Positions 29,570 through 41,599 of a stretch of DNA of 64,000 nt are shown one piece after another. The stretch covers positions 15,912,162 to 15,976,161 of the forward strand of contig NC_090743.1 of NCBI RefSeq assembly GCF_036898095.1, read 5' to 3'. Origin of the DNA: Palaemon carinicauda (Eukaryota; Arthropoda; Malacostraca; Decapoda; Palaemonidae). A program made the translations under genes and the position numbers. Position 1 is the stretch's first letter. Every line of letters starts with the position of its first letter. The notes under the pieces were generated by a model. It was not told the DNA's origin. It was given only the letters and a program-made list of their open reading frames with translations, and ran no database searches.

Positions 29570-31260
29570 ACCGATAGGTTGGCCTTGTTGAGCACCCTTC
29601 TCATAAGACAAAAAGGTGGGAAGGCGTAAACGTCCATGTTGTCCCACCTGTGTTGAAATGCATCCTGCCAGAGAGCCTTGGGGTACGGGACTGGAGAGCA
29701 GTAAAGGGGCAGCCTGAAATTCAAGGCTGTCGCAAACAGGTCTACAGTCGGGGAACCCCACAAAGTCAGGACTTTGTTGGCTATCTGAGGATCCAAAGAC
29801 CACTCGGTACTCACTATCTGCGTCGCCCTGCTGAGGCTGTTGGCGAGGACATTCCTCTTGTCAGGAATGAAGCGAGCCGACAGTGAGATCGAGCGGGTTT
29901 TGGACCATCTCAGAATCTCTACTGCAAGATGGGATAGCTGTTGCGAGAAGGTACTTAAGCCACTACTGTGGTGTTGTCGCTCATCACCACCACGGAGTGG
30001 CCCGCCAGGTTTTGTTGGAACTGTTGAAGAGCCAGAAAAACGGCCTTCAATTCTAGCAGGTTGATGTGGAGGCACCTTTCCGATTCTGACCAAAGGCCTG
30101 AGCCTCTTTGGTTCAGAATGTGGGCCCCCCACCCTTGATTTGACGCGTCCGTAAACAGAGTCAAATCTGGGGGGAGCACGAGAAGATCTGCTCCCTTCCG
30201 TAGGTTCTCGTCGTCCAGCCACCATCAAAGATCCGCCCGTTCCGAAGGTCCTATGGGAACTAGGAAGTCCGGGGAATCGTTTCCCTGATTCCATCGTAAC
30301 TTTAGCCGCCACTGAAGGGATCTCATCCTGAGGCGGCCATTTGGAACAAGACGAACCAAAGATGATAGATGGCCTAAGAGACGTAACCACAGTTGGGCTG
30401 GAAGCTCTTCTCGTCTGAGGAAAGGTTCTGCTACCTTCCTCAGCCTTGCTATCCTTCCGTCTGATGGAAAGGCTTTGTGGAGAATCATGTCTAGTTTCAT
30501 GCCTAGGTATACCAGTTTCTTCGTAGGGCGCAGAGAGGACTTCGAGATTTACCAAGATCCCTAGATCTTGGCAAACTTCCAGAAGCCTGTCTCGGTGTCG
30601 CAGAAGGGTCGACTCCGAGTCTGCCAGGATTAGCCAGTCGTCCAGATAACGAAGGAGACGGATGTCGTTCCTGTGAGCCCACGACGAGATCAGAGTGAAC
30701 ACCTTGGTGAACACCTGGGGTGCCGTGGAGAGACCGAAACACAGCACCTTGAACTGGTAGGTCTTGCCGTCTAGGCTGAATCTTAAGTACTTCCTGGAAG
30801 ACGGATGGATGGGGGAATCTGGAAGTATGCGTCCTTCAGATCCAGAGTGCACATAAAGTCTTGTGGTCTCACTGCAAGTCTGACCGTGTCCGCTGTCTCC
30901 ATACTGAAACGAGTTTGTACGACAAACTTGTTTAGTGCTGAGAGGTCGATGACCGGTCTCCAGCCTCCAGACGCTTTCTTTACAAGAAAGAGTCGACTGA
31001 AGAAGCCTGGGGAGCCGTCGTCGACCTCCTGGAGAGCATCCTTCTTGAGCATGGTCTCGACTTCTGCCCGGAGGGCCAACCCCTTTGCCGATCCCAAGGC
31101 ATAGGAGTTCAATGACACTGGATTCACTGTCAGGGGAGGTAGAGATGTTGTGAACGGGACGCGATACCCTTGACCGATCACAGAGACCGTCCAAGGGTCG
31201 GCCCCGAGTTGCTGCCACCTCTGCACGCAACTTTTTAGGCATCCCCCCACAGGTGGACAC
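29570..31260 (-). pseudogene. RT-RNase H of DIRS-A, frameshifted
   Basis: The N-terminus and fingers/palm (30783-31250) carry SGGWRPVIDLSALNKFV and LDLKDAYFQIP (motif A Asp). The frame then changes to FKVLCFGLSTAPQVF and RLLRYLDDWLILADS with both catalytic Asp of motif C (about 30640). A second change gives the connection (30225-30500), and a third gives RNase H (29955-30179) with LFTDASNQGWGAH, NLLELKAVF and SDNTTV. ARFIPDKRNVLANSLSR and SPTVDLFATALN follow. The longest open frame here (679 codons, 29221-31260) reads partly out of the true frame in its middle, so it is not one protein. Confidence 0.85.
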
Positions 31261-31278
31261 GCGGGGGGACTGCCACTC

Positions 31279-34200
31279 CTAGTGTTTGCGACCTTTGCCG
31301 CTTCCTCTAGGAGTTCTACCTCCCTTAGAGGACTTGCTGCGTTTCTTGTCTTTCGGCTGAAAGGACTGCGGCTTAGACACGCTTGTCTTAGCTGCCGGAG
31401 CCTGCTTAGGTGTCTTGCAAGGTTGCTGTTGACGTTGTTGTTGAGGGGCTGGAGGTTTATAGGGCCGAGATGTCAGGGCCCTTTGGAGGAGAGAGTCCTG
31501 GTTCGATCTCCTCCATCTCTCAGCCGTCTGCTCAATGTCACGGGGCTCCAGTAACTCCCCTCCAAAAATAGAGGAGTGCCTGAGCTTGCTGATGTCTGCA
31601 GTGGGGATCTTCGGATGGAACCTCTCGGACACTGAATCGCGTCTTTTGAGGATCATGTTGGCCCACAGGTTAGTGACCTGATGGGCTAGAAACTCAATAG
31701 AGCGAGTGCCCGAGAGGAGGAAGGTCTCCAAAGCTTTCCTATTGCTCTCCTTGGACAGATCCTCGGATCGCAATAGGATGCCCAGAGACCCAAGCCAGAG
31801 ATCAAGCCACGAAGTTGCCTGCATGGCACTCTTTGCGACTTTTTCCAGGTTTTGGGTCTCTGACGCAGCAAACGTCACCTGCCGGGTAGAGAGCTTCTCG
31901 AAAGAAGTTCCCTTTGCTAGTTCTTCCACGGAATGATGGAGTGGAAGAGACATGCAAGACTCCCCGTCGATCTCGAAATACCTCCTCTGTTGGACTAGAG
32001 GAGGTGGGAGGAGTTTGAACCCGGCAGAAGAACGTCCTGAGGAGGCCAGACCGGAGAGTTGAGCTTTGACCTTGTCTCTGGCGCCTTTCACCCCTTTAGA
32101 CCAGGGCAAAGCCGCACTAGTCTTGGGGGGCTTCTGGACACCAAAGACCTCGTCAAGCACGGTGTCTTTCCCCTCGCGAGGGGCTGTCTCTGGGTCCTTG
32201 ATTTTGTTGAGCTCCCTCATCAATCCAAGGTCCTGCCAGAACACATGTTCTGACTCGCTGTGCTCTCCTCTTGGTGGACTGGCAGCTAAGTCTCCCATCC
32301 CCAAGAGGTCTTCTTGGGGAGAAACGTGGACGCCCTCCCCAGGGATAGCTGGCTCTTGACGAATCCTCAATGAAGATTTTGGAACAGTCTTGGTGTCCTT
32401 CGATTCCCTCCAGGGAGGGAAGTAGGACTCCAACAAAGACGCCCGAGGAGGACCCTCCTCACATGCAACCCCTCCTCTATCCGGAGAAAATTCTCCCCTT
32501 GGTGCCAAGGGAGAATTCTCCGAGTTAGAGGAATCCCCCGAGGACGAGATAAACTCATCTACAGGAGGGGGGTGGAGCTGCAGAGGTTGGAGAAGGAGAA
32601 GGGTTCCGCCTGATGGGGTTCCTGGAGACCAGCTTTTCCCGGGGAGGAGTCACCACGAAGCCCACTCCTTCCTTTTCTTCAACGGTGGAGAACGCGTCAC
32701 AGGTTCTCGTCCCTGATCAGTGCTGGAAGGCTTAATAGCCTGGACCACAGCATTGAACATGTGGCGGAACCATGGTATAACTGACGCTGTGTCAGCAATC
32801 CCCGCTGGAGAAAAGGGGATATCGCGACCCTTAGGAGTGGACACCACGGGGCCTTCCTGAAAAGAAAAAGATGATTGCCTAGACCTCTCTGCCGATCTTT
32901 CTTGTTCTGCCGTTGTCCTCCTCTTGCATGGAGGTGAATCCTGGGAACGCCTCCCATGAGGAGCGTCCTGCTGATGATCCTTGCGATCCGTATGACCCAC
33001 ACGGGCGGGTACGATGCCACGCCCGGGAGAGCTCGTGAAAGAAGTTTCGCGCGCGGGCGCGTGAGGGCACACGTGAGCGTGGCGATAGGGCGCGCTGGCG
33101 AGGTAGCGCGATGGCGCATAGGCGAGCGTCCTGTGGGTGAGCGTTCGCGCGTAGGAGAATGGCGACCATAGGACCGCGCGAGTGGCGCGCAGGTGAACGC
33201 GCGTGGGGGCGCGCAGGAGGGTATGCACGAGGTTGAGTAGGAGAGCGTGTATATGAACGTGTAGGAGAACGTTCCAGAGAACGAGCTGGCGAGTGGGCGC
33301 GCGACCTCTTAGGAGAGCGCTGGTGATGATGGGAGGGAGAGAGATGTCTCCTAGAAGACTTGGTCTCCCTCAACTGGTGGAGCGCAGATCTGTCAGTGAT
33401 AGGGGCGCATGAAGGAGAGGCCCCTTCTTTAGAGCCTGCAGGCCCCACAGCGTGTTGGCGTGAAGGGCGAGCTGTAGGAGATCGTGGGCGTGGGTGCACC
33501 AAACTTAAGAGGCGCTCAGTAATCGAAGGGCGCGCAGGAGCAACTGGGAGTGCAGGAATCGACGATTGAGGCAAAGGTGAACCCTTGCGAGCGTCTGAAT
33601 CAGAAGATCTTGAGGGCGCTGGCGAGCGTGGGCGCGCAGGGCGTGCAACAGGCACAGGCACTAGTGCATGCTTGCGCGCGCGCACAGGAGAGTGATGGCG
33701 CGCAGTGCGCCCAGCAGGAAGTTGTTGCTTCTCAGGCTGGGGGCGCCCTAAGGAGCGCTGGCGAGCAGGGGAGCTCTGGCTAGTAAGAGATTGCTGGCGC
33801 GTTGGAAGGCGTTGTACCTTCTCTGGATCTCCAGGAGAGCGCTGGTGCGCAGGAGATTGCTGGCGCGTTGGTCCTTCACAGGCTGAAGAGCGCGCCCAGA
33901 AAGGCCCTGGCGCGTTGGGGAGCGTTGATCATCCTCAAGATGAAGAGCGCGCCCAGGGGCGCGCTGGCAAGCAGGAGATCGCTGGCGCGTTGGAGAGCGC
34001 TGGCGAACAGGAGATCGTTGACGAGTAGGTGACGAAGATGACCTACGCTCAACTGCACGCAAGCGCGCAGGGGCCAGGGACTTAACCCCAGAGTCCTTTT
34101 CCCCCGAAGGGGACGGTGCCTGTAGGATTACAGGTGACGGCAGCACTGAAGATCTGGCAGGAGTAGGGGATCATGAACGATCCGCAGAGAGGTCAAGGGA

Positions 34201-35139
34201 TGTTGCAGGTATGACCTTCTCCTGACGAGGTAGTTCCTCCGCAGGGAGAGGAGAAGGAGACCCAAAGAGGCGCCTCTTCACCCCTTTATAGGGAGAAGGG
34301 AGCCCCCTCTCTCGAAGAGGCCTACGGGCCTTACGTCGAATGCGACCCCTGGGTAAGGAGTCAGGGTCATCGGTCCTTCGAAGAGGTGTCTCTGAAAGCG
34401 CACTCCCCCGGGGGAGAGACGAGCTCGCAGGAGAGACCGGAGGACCCACCTTCCCCTTCGAAGGCTGCGCGGAAGGGAGAGTTGAGTCTTCAACAACATC
34501 CGAGGCAGCAGGATCAAGGGTTTGACTTGTTACGTCAGAAGGGACAGTCAAAACAGCATCGACAATGTCCGAAGGATAAACCTCCGGAATTACCGGCGAC
34601 TGTTTGACTGCAGCCCCCAGCTGCAACAAGTCAAACAGGCCTTCCTTGGAGGGAGTGCCCTTAAGCCCCAAGGAAGCCCAAAGCTGAAATAAACCATGGT
34701 TAGATACCGTACAGTCAAATTCATCAAAATATTAAATATCCTCCCCCGGGGGAGGAGAGGGAACAACCTCGCTAAGGGAGGCCACGCCCTCTCCATCACC
34801 CCGAGGTTGGAAAAAACCACTAGGGCCTGTGATCTCACTTGGCGGTTTCACAGGTGAAGCCGAACGAGGGAGACCTTCGGAGGAGGTTCGGGCGGCGCAA
34901 GAGGAGTCCTTAGAGACCTCCTTCTTCAAAGTCACCTTCGAAGGAGATCGGTCTCTCTTGGACTTCTTCTTGCGCCTACGGCCGAACTTCTCCCACTGGG
35001 AGGCAGACCACTCCCTGCACTCACTGCACACATTTTCCTTGTCACACCGTTGACCTCGGCAAAGGGCGTGAGGATCCGTATCCATAGAGGACATAAAAGT
35101 CCCGCACGGGCGATTAGGAAGTCCAGGGCAAGTACGCAT
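31279..35139 (-). pseudogene. Gag-like ORF1 of DIRS-A, several stops
   Basis: The ATG at 35137-35139 starts MRTCPG with a Cys/His-rich N-terminus: CPG ... PC ... DPH ... C ... C ... CSEC, then EWSASQWEKFGRRRKKK, a layout I associate with DIRS ORF1 proteins. A low-complexity middle of RQRSPT/RSPA-type repeats (about 32880-34080) follows, then a conserved C-terminal part (31279-32508, 409 codons open) with LDLWLGSLG, an Ala/Gln/Pro-rich stretch and a basic end. Visible stops: after GEDI (about 34733), TGA at about 34171, TGA at about 32650, plus frame changes inside the repeats. Its role would be particle or RNA packaging (inference). Confidence 0.8.
32880..34080 (-). repeat. Arg/Ser/Pro-rich coding repeats in DIRS-A gag
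   Basis: On the plus strand, GCGCTGGCGAGC, GGAGATCGCTGGCGCGTTGG and related GC-rich units recur many times. On the minus strand they encode QRSPTRQRSP-type and ARSPARS-type runs. This GC-rich block (about 65% by eye) contrasts with the AT-rich surroundings. Confidence 0.8.
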
Positions 35140-35257
35140 TGTTATAGAGTCGAGGCCAACTTCACACACAAACTGTTTAAAGAGAAAGCAGAAAAGATGA
35201 AAGGCTGTCAAGCGAGGGTGAGAGCAGAAACGTCTGATCATCATCCAAGCCAAAAGT

Positions 35258-35440
35258 GAATTGAGCTATTCACAGTGTGAGGGGGGGGGGGGGAGGGGTA
35301 GCTAGCTACCCCTTCCCTACCCCCGCTAACTAGCGAGGGGGTAGTTAACCCTCGTTAAAATTTAATGGCTCGTCATTTCAGCTCCGCCAAAATAATACCC
35401 CATGTAAATAGTGTTGTTTGTATTAGGTTACGGAACAAAT
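35258..35440 (-). repeat. Right inverted terminal repeat of DIRS-A
   Basis: Reverse complement of 27590-27735 plus the specific right terminus ending CGGAACAAAT at 35440. It contains a poly-G run (35280-35293) where the left copy has a shorter C run. Confidence 0.9.
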
Positions 35441-35630
35441 ATGATATTTTCATTATAAAATAAATTTTTGAATATACTTACCCGGTGAATATATAAATAG
35501 CTGACGTCTCCGACGGTCGACAGATTCCAAAAACTCGCGAGCGATCGCCAGGAAGGCTGCCGGGTGTGCCCACCAGCGCCGACTATCGGCCAGATACCGC
35601 ATATACTTCTCAACCAAACCAGTTCTTCTC
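35441..35630 (+). repeat. Left inverted terminal repeat of DIRS-B
   Basis: GGTGAATATATAAATAGCTG, CTCGCGAGCGATCGCCA, GCCGGGTGTGCCCACC and CGACTATCGGCCAGATACC all recur inverted at 41600-41756. Confidence 0.9.
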
Positions 35631-35679
35631 AGTCCGTAGGGTCTCTATCGGGGAGGAAGGGAGGGCCTTTAATATTATA

Positions 35680-35770
35680 TATTCACCGGGTAAGTATATT
35701 CAAAAATTTATTTTATGATGAAAATATCATTTTTAAATATTAAACTTAGCCGGTGAATATATAAATAGCT
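35680..35770 (+). repeat. Internal complementary region (ICR) of DIRS-B
   Basis: 35700-35730 is the complement of the left terminus (35441-35470) with one mismatch. 35731-35770 is the complement of the right terminus up to 41769. Confidence 0.9.
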
Positions 35771-36158
35771 GATTCACACCCATGGTGGTGGGTAGAGACC
35801 AGTATTAAAACATTAAGGCGTATATGCTAAAGAGTTTTTGACAACTATTCAAAAAAACAAACTTAAGTATAGGTACCTGGTAAGGAAGCTGACTCTGATG
35901 ATTACTCTGCCTCATTAGTCCGCTATCCTCACGAAGCCCAGCGATCCTCTTAGGATGCTGAAAGACTCCCAGGAGCTGCTATATCCAGGGTGAACACCCC
36001 TATAACAGGACCTCATCAATACCCTTAATCTGGGTGCTCTCAAGAAACAATATTTTGACCACCCGCCAAATCAAAAAGATTGCGAAAGACTTCTTAGTCT
36101 CCCGTACAACCCAAAACAAGATTAAAAATTTCAAGAGTAGATTAAAAGGATATTGGGA

Positions 36159-37420
36159 TTAAGGGAATGTAGTGGTAGAGCCTTCACCCACTACTGCACT
36201 CGCTGCTACGAATGGTCCCAGTGTGTAGCAGTCCTCATAAAGAGTCTGGACATCTTTCAAGTAATATGAAGCGAATACCGACTTGCTTCTCCAAAAGGTC
36301 GCGTCCATAATACTTTTAATGGATCTATTTTGCTTAAACGCTACTGAAGTTGCTATCGCTCTAACTTCATGAGCCTTGACTTTAAGTAAATTACGATCCT
36401 TCTCACTTAAATGAGAGTGTGCCTCCCGAATCAAAAGTCTAATAAAATAAGACCACGCATTCTTAGACATGGGCAAAGAGGGCTTTTCAACGGAGCACCA
36501 TAAAGCCTCTGAACAACCTCGTAGCGGTTTAGTTCTGGATAAATAAAATTTAAGAGCTCTAATGGGGCACAGCACTCTTTCAACTTCATTCCCCACAATC
36601 TCAGAAAGACTGGGGATTTCAAATGATTTAGGCCAAGGACGAGACGGAAGTTCATTCTTGGCCAAAAAACCAAGTTGAAGAGCACATACTGCTTTATTAG
36701 TGGAGAAGCCGATGTTCTTGCTAAAAGCATGTATCTCACTAACCCTTTTAGCCGAAGCCAAGCTCACCAAAAAAAGTGTCTTGAGGGTAAGATCCTTCAG
36801 GGAGGCTGAATTTAATGGTTCAAACCTGTCTGACATAAGGAACTGTAGGACCACGTCCAAGTTCCAAGCAGGAGTCGAAATATGACGCTCCTTGAAAGTC
36901 TCGAAAGACTTAAGCAGGTCTTGGAGATCTTTGTTATTAGAAAGATCCAAACCCCTATGCCTGAAAACAGAAGCTAACATGCTTCTGTAGCCTTTAATGG
37001 TGGATGCAGAGAGGGAGCGACCGTTTCTCAGATAAAGCAGAAAATCCGCAATCTGCGCTACAGAGGCACTGGAAGAGGAAATAGAGGAGGACTTGCACCA
37101 GTCTCTAAATACCTCCCATTTCGACTGATAGATCCTGATGGTAGAGGATCTTCTAGCCCTCGCGATCGCTCTAGCTGCCTCCTTCGAAAACCCTCGAGCT
37201 CAAGAGAGTCTTTCGATAGTCTGAAGGCAGTTACACGAAGCGCGGGGAGGCTTTGATGAAATCTCTTTACGTGTGGCTGTCGCAAGAGATCCATCCGCAA
37301 TGGCAGACTTCTTGGAACGTCTACCAGCCATAGAAGTACCTCTGTGAACCACTCTCTCGCGGGCCAGAGGGGAGCAACCAACGTCAACCTGGTCCCTTCG
37401 TGAGAGGTGAACTTCTGCAG
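36159..37420 (-). pseudogene. Tyrosine recombinase (YR) of DIRS-B; catalytic half intact
   Basis: The catalytic region is open for 273 codons (36159-36980). It has LASAKRVSEIHAF with the first Arg, VKAHEVRAIA with HxxR, WRSKSVFASYYL with the Trp and nucleophile Tyr, and ends TTTFP. The N-terminal SAM-like part (37058-37423) is in another frame and includes a stop, separated by a frameshift at about 37000-37060. Of the YRs here this has the best-preserved catalytic domain. Confidence 0.85.
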
Positions 37421-38910
37421 CACCTTGTTTAGGATCTTGAAAGGTGGAAAGGCATAAACGTCCAGGTGAGACCAGTCCAGCAGGAAAGCGTCTATGTGGG
37501 CTGCCTCTGGATCTGGAACTGGAAAGCAGTAAGTCGAGAGCCTCTTTTGTCAGTGAAGTCGCAAAAAGATCTATGGTGGGTTGACCCCATGTCATCCATA
37601 GCTTCTCGCACACAGTCTTGTGCAACGTCTACTCCATGGAGATGACTTGTCCTCTTCTGCTAAGGCAGTCCGCCAAGACATTCATTTCTCCTTGCACAAA
37701 TCTCGTCAAAAGAGAGATGTTACTTGCCTTAAATGGAGTTCCTTCTGATCCGTGGACCAAAGACCCGAGCATTCCAGACTGTCCAGTGGAGCTCCCTAAC
37801 CCAAATCCGATGCATCTGAATACAACACATGGTTTGGGTTCTTGATCGCAAGAGAAAGACCTTCTCGAAGTCTGATGTTGCTGTCCCACCAAGTCAGACA
37901 TGTCTAGACTGAGTTGGAGATTGGGAAAGAGATACTTTCTAAGCCCTTCTCCTTGTTCCAATGGTTTAAGTGAAATTGGAGAGGGCAAAGGTTGAGTCTC
38001 CCCAGAGAGATAAACTACTCCAGCGATGAAAGAGTTCCCACGAGGCTCGTTCAAACTCTTACAGAGCAACTGTTTTTCTCTAGCAAGTGACGGACTTTTA
38101 ACAGAGCTTGTTCCATTCTTGTGGGAGATGAAAAGGCCCGAAAAATTCGACACTATCTCCATTCCCAAATAAAGAATAGTCTGGGATGGAGTACTGTAAG
38201 TTACGACTTCTCTACGTTCACTATGAGACCTAGCTCCTTGGTTAGGTCTAATGTCCATTAGAGGCTCTCCAGACAGCGATTTAATGACGACGCCCTGATT
38301 AGCCAGTCGTCAAAATAAAGGGAGGCTCTGAATCCTCAAAAAAATGTAGAAAGCTTGCTACATTTTGCAAGAGCCTTGTAAAAACAAGAGGAGCAGGAAT
38401 GAGGCCGAAGCACAGTGCTCGAAATTGGTACACTACTTTCCCGTCCACAAACCTCAGATGTTGTTGAAAGTTTGGATGAATCGGGATGTGGAGGTATGCA
38501 TCCTGAAGGTCGAGAGAGACCATCCAGTCGCCTTCCCTTACTGCTGCCAAGACAGATTTGGTAGTCTTCATCGTGAACTTTGTCTTGACAATGAACACAT
38601 TGAGCGCACTTACATCTTAAGTACTCCTGCAGTGAACGTGGCTGCCAGATCATTGGAGCCATTCCTGATAGCCTTGTTCATGCATGACATAGCTGTACAG
38701 CAATACATTGACAGCTGGAGAGACCTTCTTACTTAAGGCTCCCAGGGACCAATCCAACAAATAAATACTTCAAACGCTCAAAAAAACTCCTAACAGTAGA
38801 TGGTCTAGCTCTGAAGCAGACCATAAAATCTTGGAGCGTCTCATGGCTAGACGACGAAAAGAGTCCACTAGACTTAGGAAGTCTCCCTGGGCAGAGGCAG
38901 GTACTCCCCA
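37200..38910 (-). pseudogene. RT-RNase H of DIRS-B, frameshifted
   Basis: 38299-38598 has WMVSLDLQDAYLHIPIHP (motif A) and YQFRALCFGLIPAPLVFTRLL. The next box is reached only after a frame change at about 38310-38345, where LYFDDWLIRA (Phe in place of the usual Leu, both Asp kept) can be read. LYLGMEI follows in 37629-38258, then an RNase H area ending NVLADCLSRRG, and TWGQPTIDLFATSL. Several frameshifts leave no complete enzyme. Confidence 0.8.
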
Positions 38911-38929
38911 ACCGAGAACTTCTCCTGTG

Positions 38930-40380
38930 TCACACCAGACGCTCGAGCGAGAAGCTAATTAAGAAGGAGGAAAAGCAAAAGCAGACTTTCCTAAACTTCT
39001 CCTGGATTCCAACCAGTCTCCTAGTAAGAGCATGGCTCTCTTGGAAGAACAAGAGAGAACTGACTTCGTAAATGTAGGAGTCGAAGAAAGTCATGCCAAG
39101 AGTAAACTCAGACGGCGGAGCAGCCGTTACAAAACGAGTAGGACAAAATTTCACTAAAGAAATTCATAATTATAAAACAAGGGATTGTTGGACCACCCTA
39201 GGATACTCCTCTTCTGAATGACTCCCCAAAGGTACATTAGTTGAAAGGGGGTCATCAACTTTTTCAGAAGGCATATCATCTGATAAATCTAAAGTCTTGC
39301 GAGAAGGAGATTTATATTCAGAATGACGTGAAGGCAAAGCCTGACAGGCTACATCAACTTGTATAGGAACCGAAGTTAAAGTTGGAGGGTCGATGTCATG
39401 TTGTGACTGCAGAGAATGTTATTCTACTACACGTCGTGACAGAAGTAACTGACGTTCAAACGACCCGTAGTAACAGCGGTGACTGCTGTTCAATGCTATA
39501 TCGTGACTAAGATGACTGACCCTCGACGTCACGTCATGTCTACGGTGCCTACCGCTCAACGTCACGTCGTGTCTGCGGTGTCTGCAGCTCAACGTTACGC
39601 TGTGACTGCGGTGGCTGACGTGCAAAGCGATCACAGTTACATCAAGATTTATGCTCCGCATCTCGTTTAACAGCAAAGCTGTCACTAGGGATAACATCAG
39701 CGTGGCGTAACAAAGCTCGTTTAGAAGGTTGAAGACCTGAATCACGTATCCCAGAACCGTGACGTACAAAAAGCAAAGGATCCTTTCGCACAGGAACAGG
39801 ATCGTAAGCTTCTATTAAAGAAGAAAGCTTTAACAGCATATCTTGCAAAACACTTAACTTCGGATCAACCTGTGACTGCGGTGGCTGACGTTCAAACGTC
39901 ACGTGGTAACAGCGGTGACTGCTGATCGATGCTATATCGTGACTACGGTGACTGACACTCGACGTCACGTTGTGTCTACGGTGTCTACCGCTCAACGTCA
40001 CGTCGAGTCTGAGGCAGAAACGTCTGTACATGAACGTCATCGCTATGAACGGGACTCTCATGATGACTACAGCTAGGACGTTGAACTTGTTCTGAAGGAA
40101 CTAATAAACGTTTCAACCGTCTCGAAACCTTACGCCCAGGCTTTTAAAGAGACGAATCATCGGAAGACGAGGAGAAACTTCGTCTCTCCTGTCTTATGGC
40201 AAGGACGTGCTTGACGAGCAACGTCTGATACCTTTGAGGGAACGTCTGTTCGTTGGTTTACACTTCTCACTCCCTTAGGTCCTACGACATTCCTTCCCCC
40301 TGGTGCAGGGGAGCCTGAAAGAGGTCTCGGATTAGGCAAGCGACAAGCACGAACAAACGAACCCTCCGCAACACAGAACA
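38930..40380 (-). pseudogene. Gag-like region of DIRS-B
   Basis: Broken minus-strand frames. The middle (39420-40061) encodes Arg/His/Asp-rich repeats of the type SGRHRRHDVTSRVSHRSHD, duplicated in two blocks, followed by LSVLQDMLLKLSSLI. The N-terminal side (40157-40381) is Arg/Pro-rich. Position and composition match gag of A and C, but the wording differs entirely. Confidence 0.6.
39430..40030. repeat. Duplicated ACGTCACG-rich repeat block in DIRS-B gag
   Basis: About 39450-39640 and 39875-40015 share long stretches such as AACAGCGGTGACTGCTG, ATGCTATATCGTGACTA and CTCAACGTCACGTCG. Each block is itself built of about 24-bp GTGTCTACGGTG...CGTCACG units. Confidence 0.8.
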
Positions 40381-41599
40381 TTTTTTTTTTTTTGCACTTT
40401 CTTCACTGATATCGCATTTTTTAATAATTTCACATTAGACATGAATAAAACTGATTTCTACCTGAAGCACGCAATTCTCCCTTAAATCAAAAGGTTAGAA
40501 TTGCGAAATAAGTCGTATAATGTAAGCACATTAGTACAAAATGAAACACACATGCAAAAATCAATAAACATATACATATATATTGAATAAAACGGAAATA
40601 TATAAAGTTAAAAAGATCAGTGACTGGGGATGAGACTAAAAACTAGTTCACTAAGGACTACGTTTTCAATCTCTCACCGTACAGTGCCTTGGGACGAGAA
40701 TAAAAACTAAAAAGTTTTATCTTCTCTCCCCGTACAGAGACTTGGGACGAGAGTAAAAATCTGAATCGAGAACATTACTCGCTCCCAAACTCCTTGTACA
40801 AAGACTTGGGACGAGAATAAAGATCGGATCGTTCTCTCTTTCTCTCTCTTTTGTCACTCACAAGAGAATGGCTCACTCACTCTTCGTCAATAACAGGTTA
40901 TTTGACTAAAGTAAAAAACTGAAACGACTAAGAAATTGAAAATTAACATGTTCCTTTAAATTAGTATCTAAAAAACTTCAGTTTGAAAGAAGAATGAACA
41001 AAACGTCAAAATCGATTTACTCTTTCTGCAAAGTGAAACCGTGATTCTCTCTTTCTAAAATATTTTCTAAAAATATTCATCTCATCACTCTCACAGAGCA
41101 ACTGTTTTTATCTAAACAAAAATAAAAGTTGAATGGGCTCAACGTTGTTTAACTTCGTTTTCCAAGTCAGGACCGCCTACAAAGAATAGGTAAAGCCGCT
41201 TATAAACAAAAACATAAAATTTATCTCGGTGTTTAGTATAAATGGAAAACTAATCGAAGAGGCCTAATAAAGGCGGATGAGATACAAAATACTGTATATA
41301 GAGGTAAATCTATAAATATCAACAATAATTTATAAAGTGATAAAATAATCACTAAAAGCCTTTAACACACTTCCGTACACTGAGGGAAGGGTCGGCCATC
41401 TCTTCTCTATGGAAAAACCAGAGCGAGATTAAAAAAGCAAGGCAAAAACTTTTCCTCTCCTTTCAAAAGCATTTCTTTTGAAGATAGTACTGAATAATCC
41501 AACACGGCGAAAGCAATAAAACCAAAACCAAGTACTTCACCAATCGGTAGAAAACTCGAGGTCAAGCGCGACCGGAACCAGTGTTGTCTTTAACACCGA
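40381..41599 (-). other. DIRS-B leader region with short tandem repeats, non-coding
   Basis: AT-rich and without coding signal. Units beginning CTTGGGACGAGAATAAAAA at 40688, 40741 and 40805 form a degenerate 53-64 bp tandem repeat. It lies upstream of gag and could act as leader or promoter (inference). Confidence 0.6.

Larger units (their letters stand above)
27532..35440 (-). mobile_element. Complete DIRS-like element A (7909 bp), mutated
   Basis: Inverted terminal repeats (27532-27735 and 35258-35440), an internal complementary region (27780-27880), then YR, RT-RNase H and gag on the minus strand. The internal complementary region reads as the complement of the left end (ending AAATTTGTC) joined to the complement of the right end (starting ATTTGTTCCG), which places the termini at 27532 and 35440. 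DIRS elements move through a circular DNA intermediate and make no target-site duplication. Coding regions hold several stops and frameshifts, although the terminal repeats are about 97% alike by eye. Confidence 0.92.

Noticed and set aside
29221..31260. Single intact 679-residue DIRS RT protein
   Set aside because: The open frame leaves the true RT frame and returns; motif A, motif C, connection and RNase H are in different frames.
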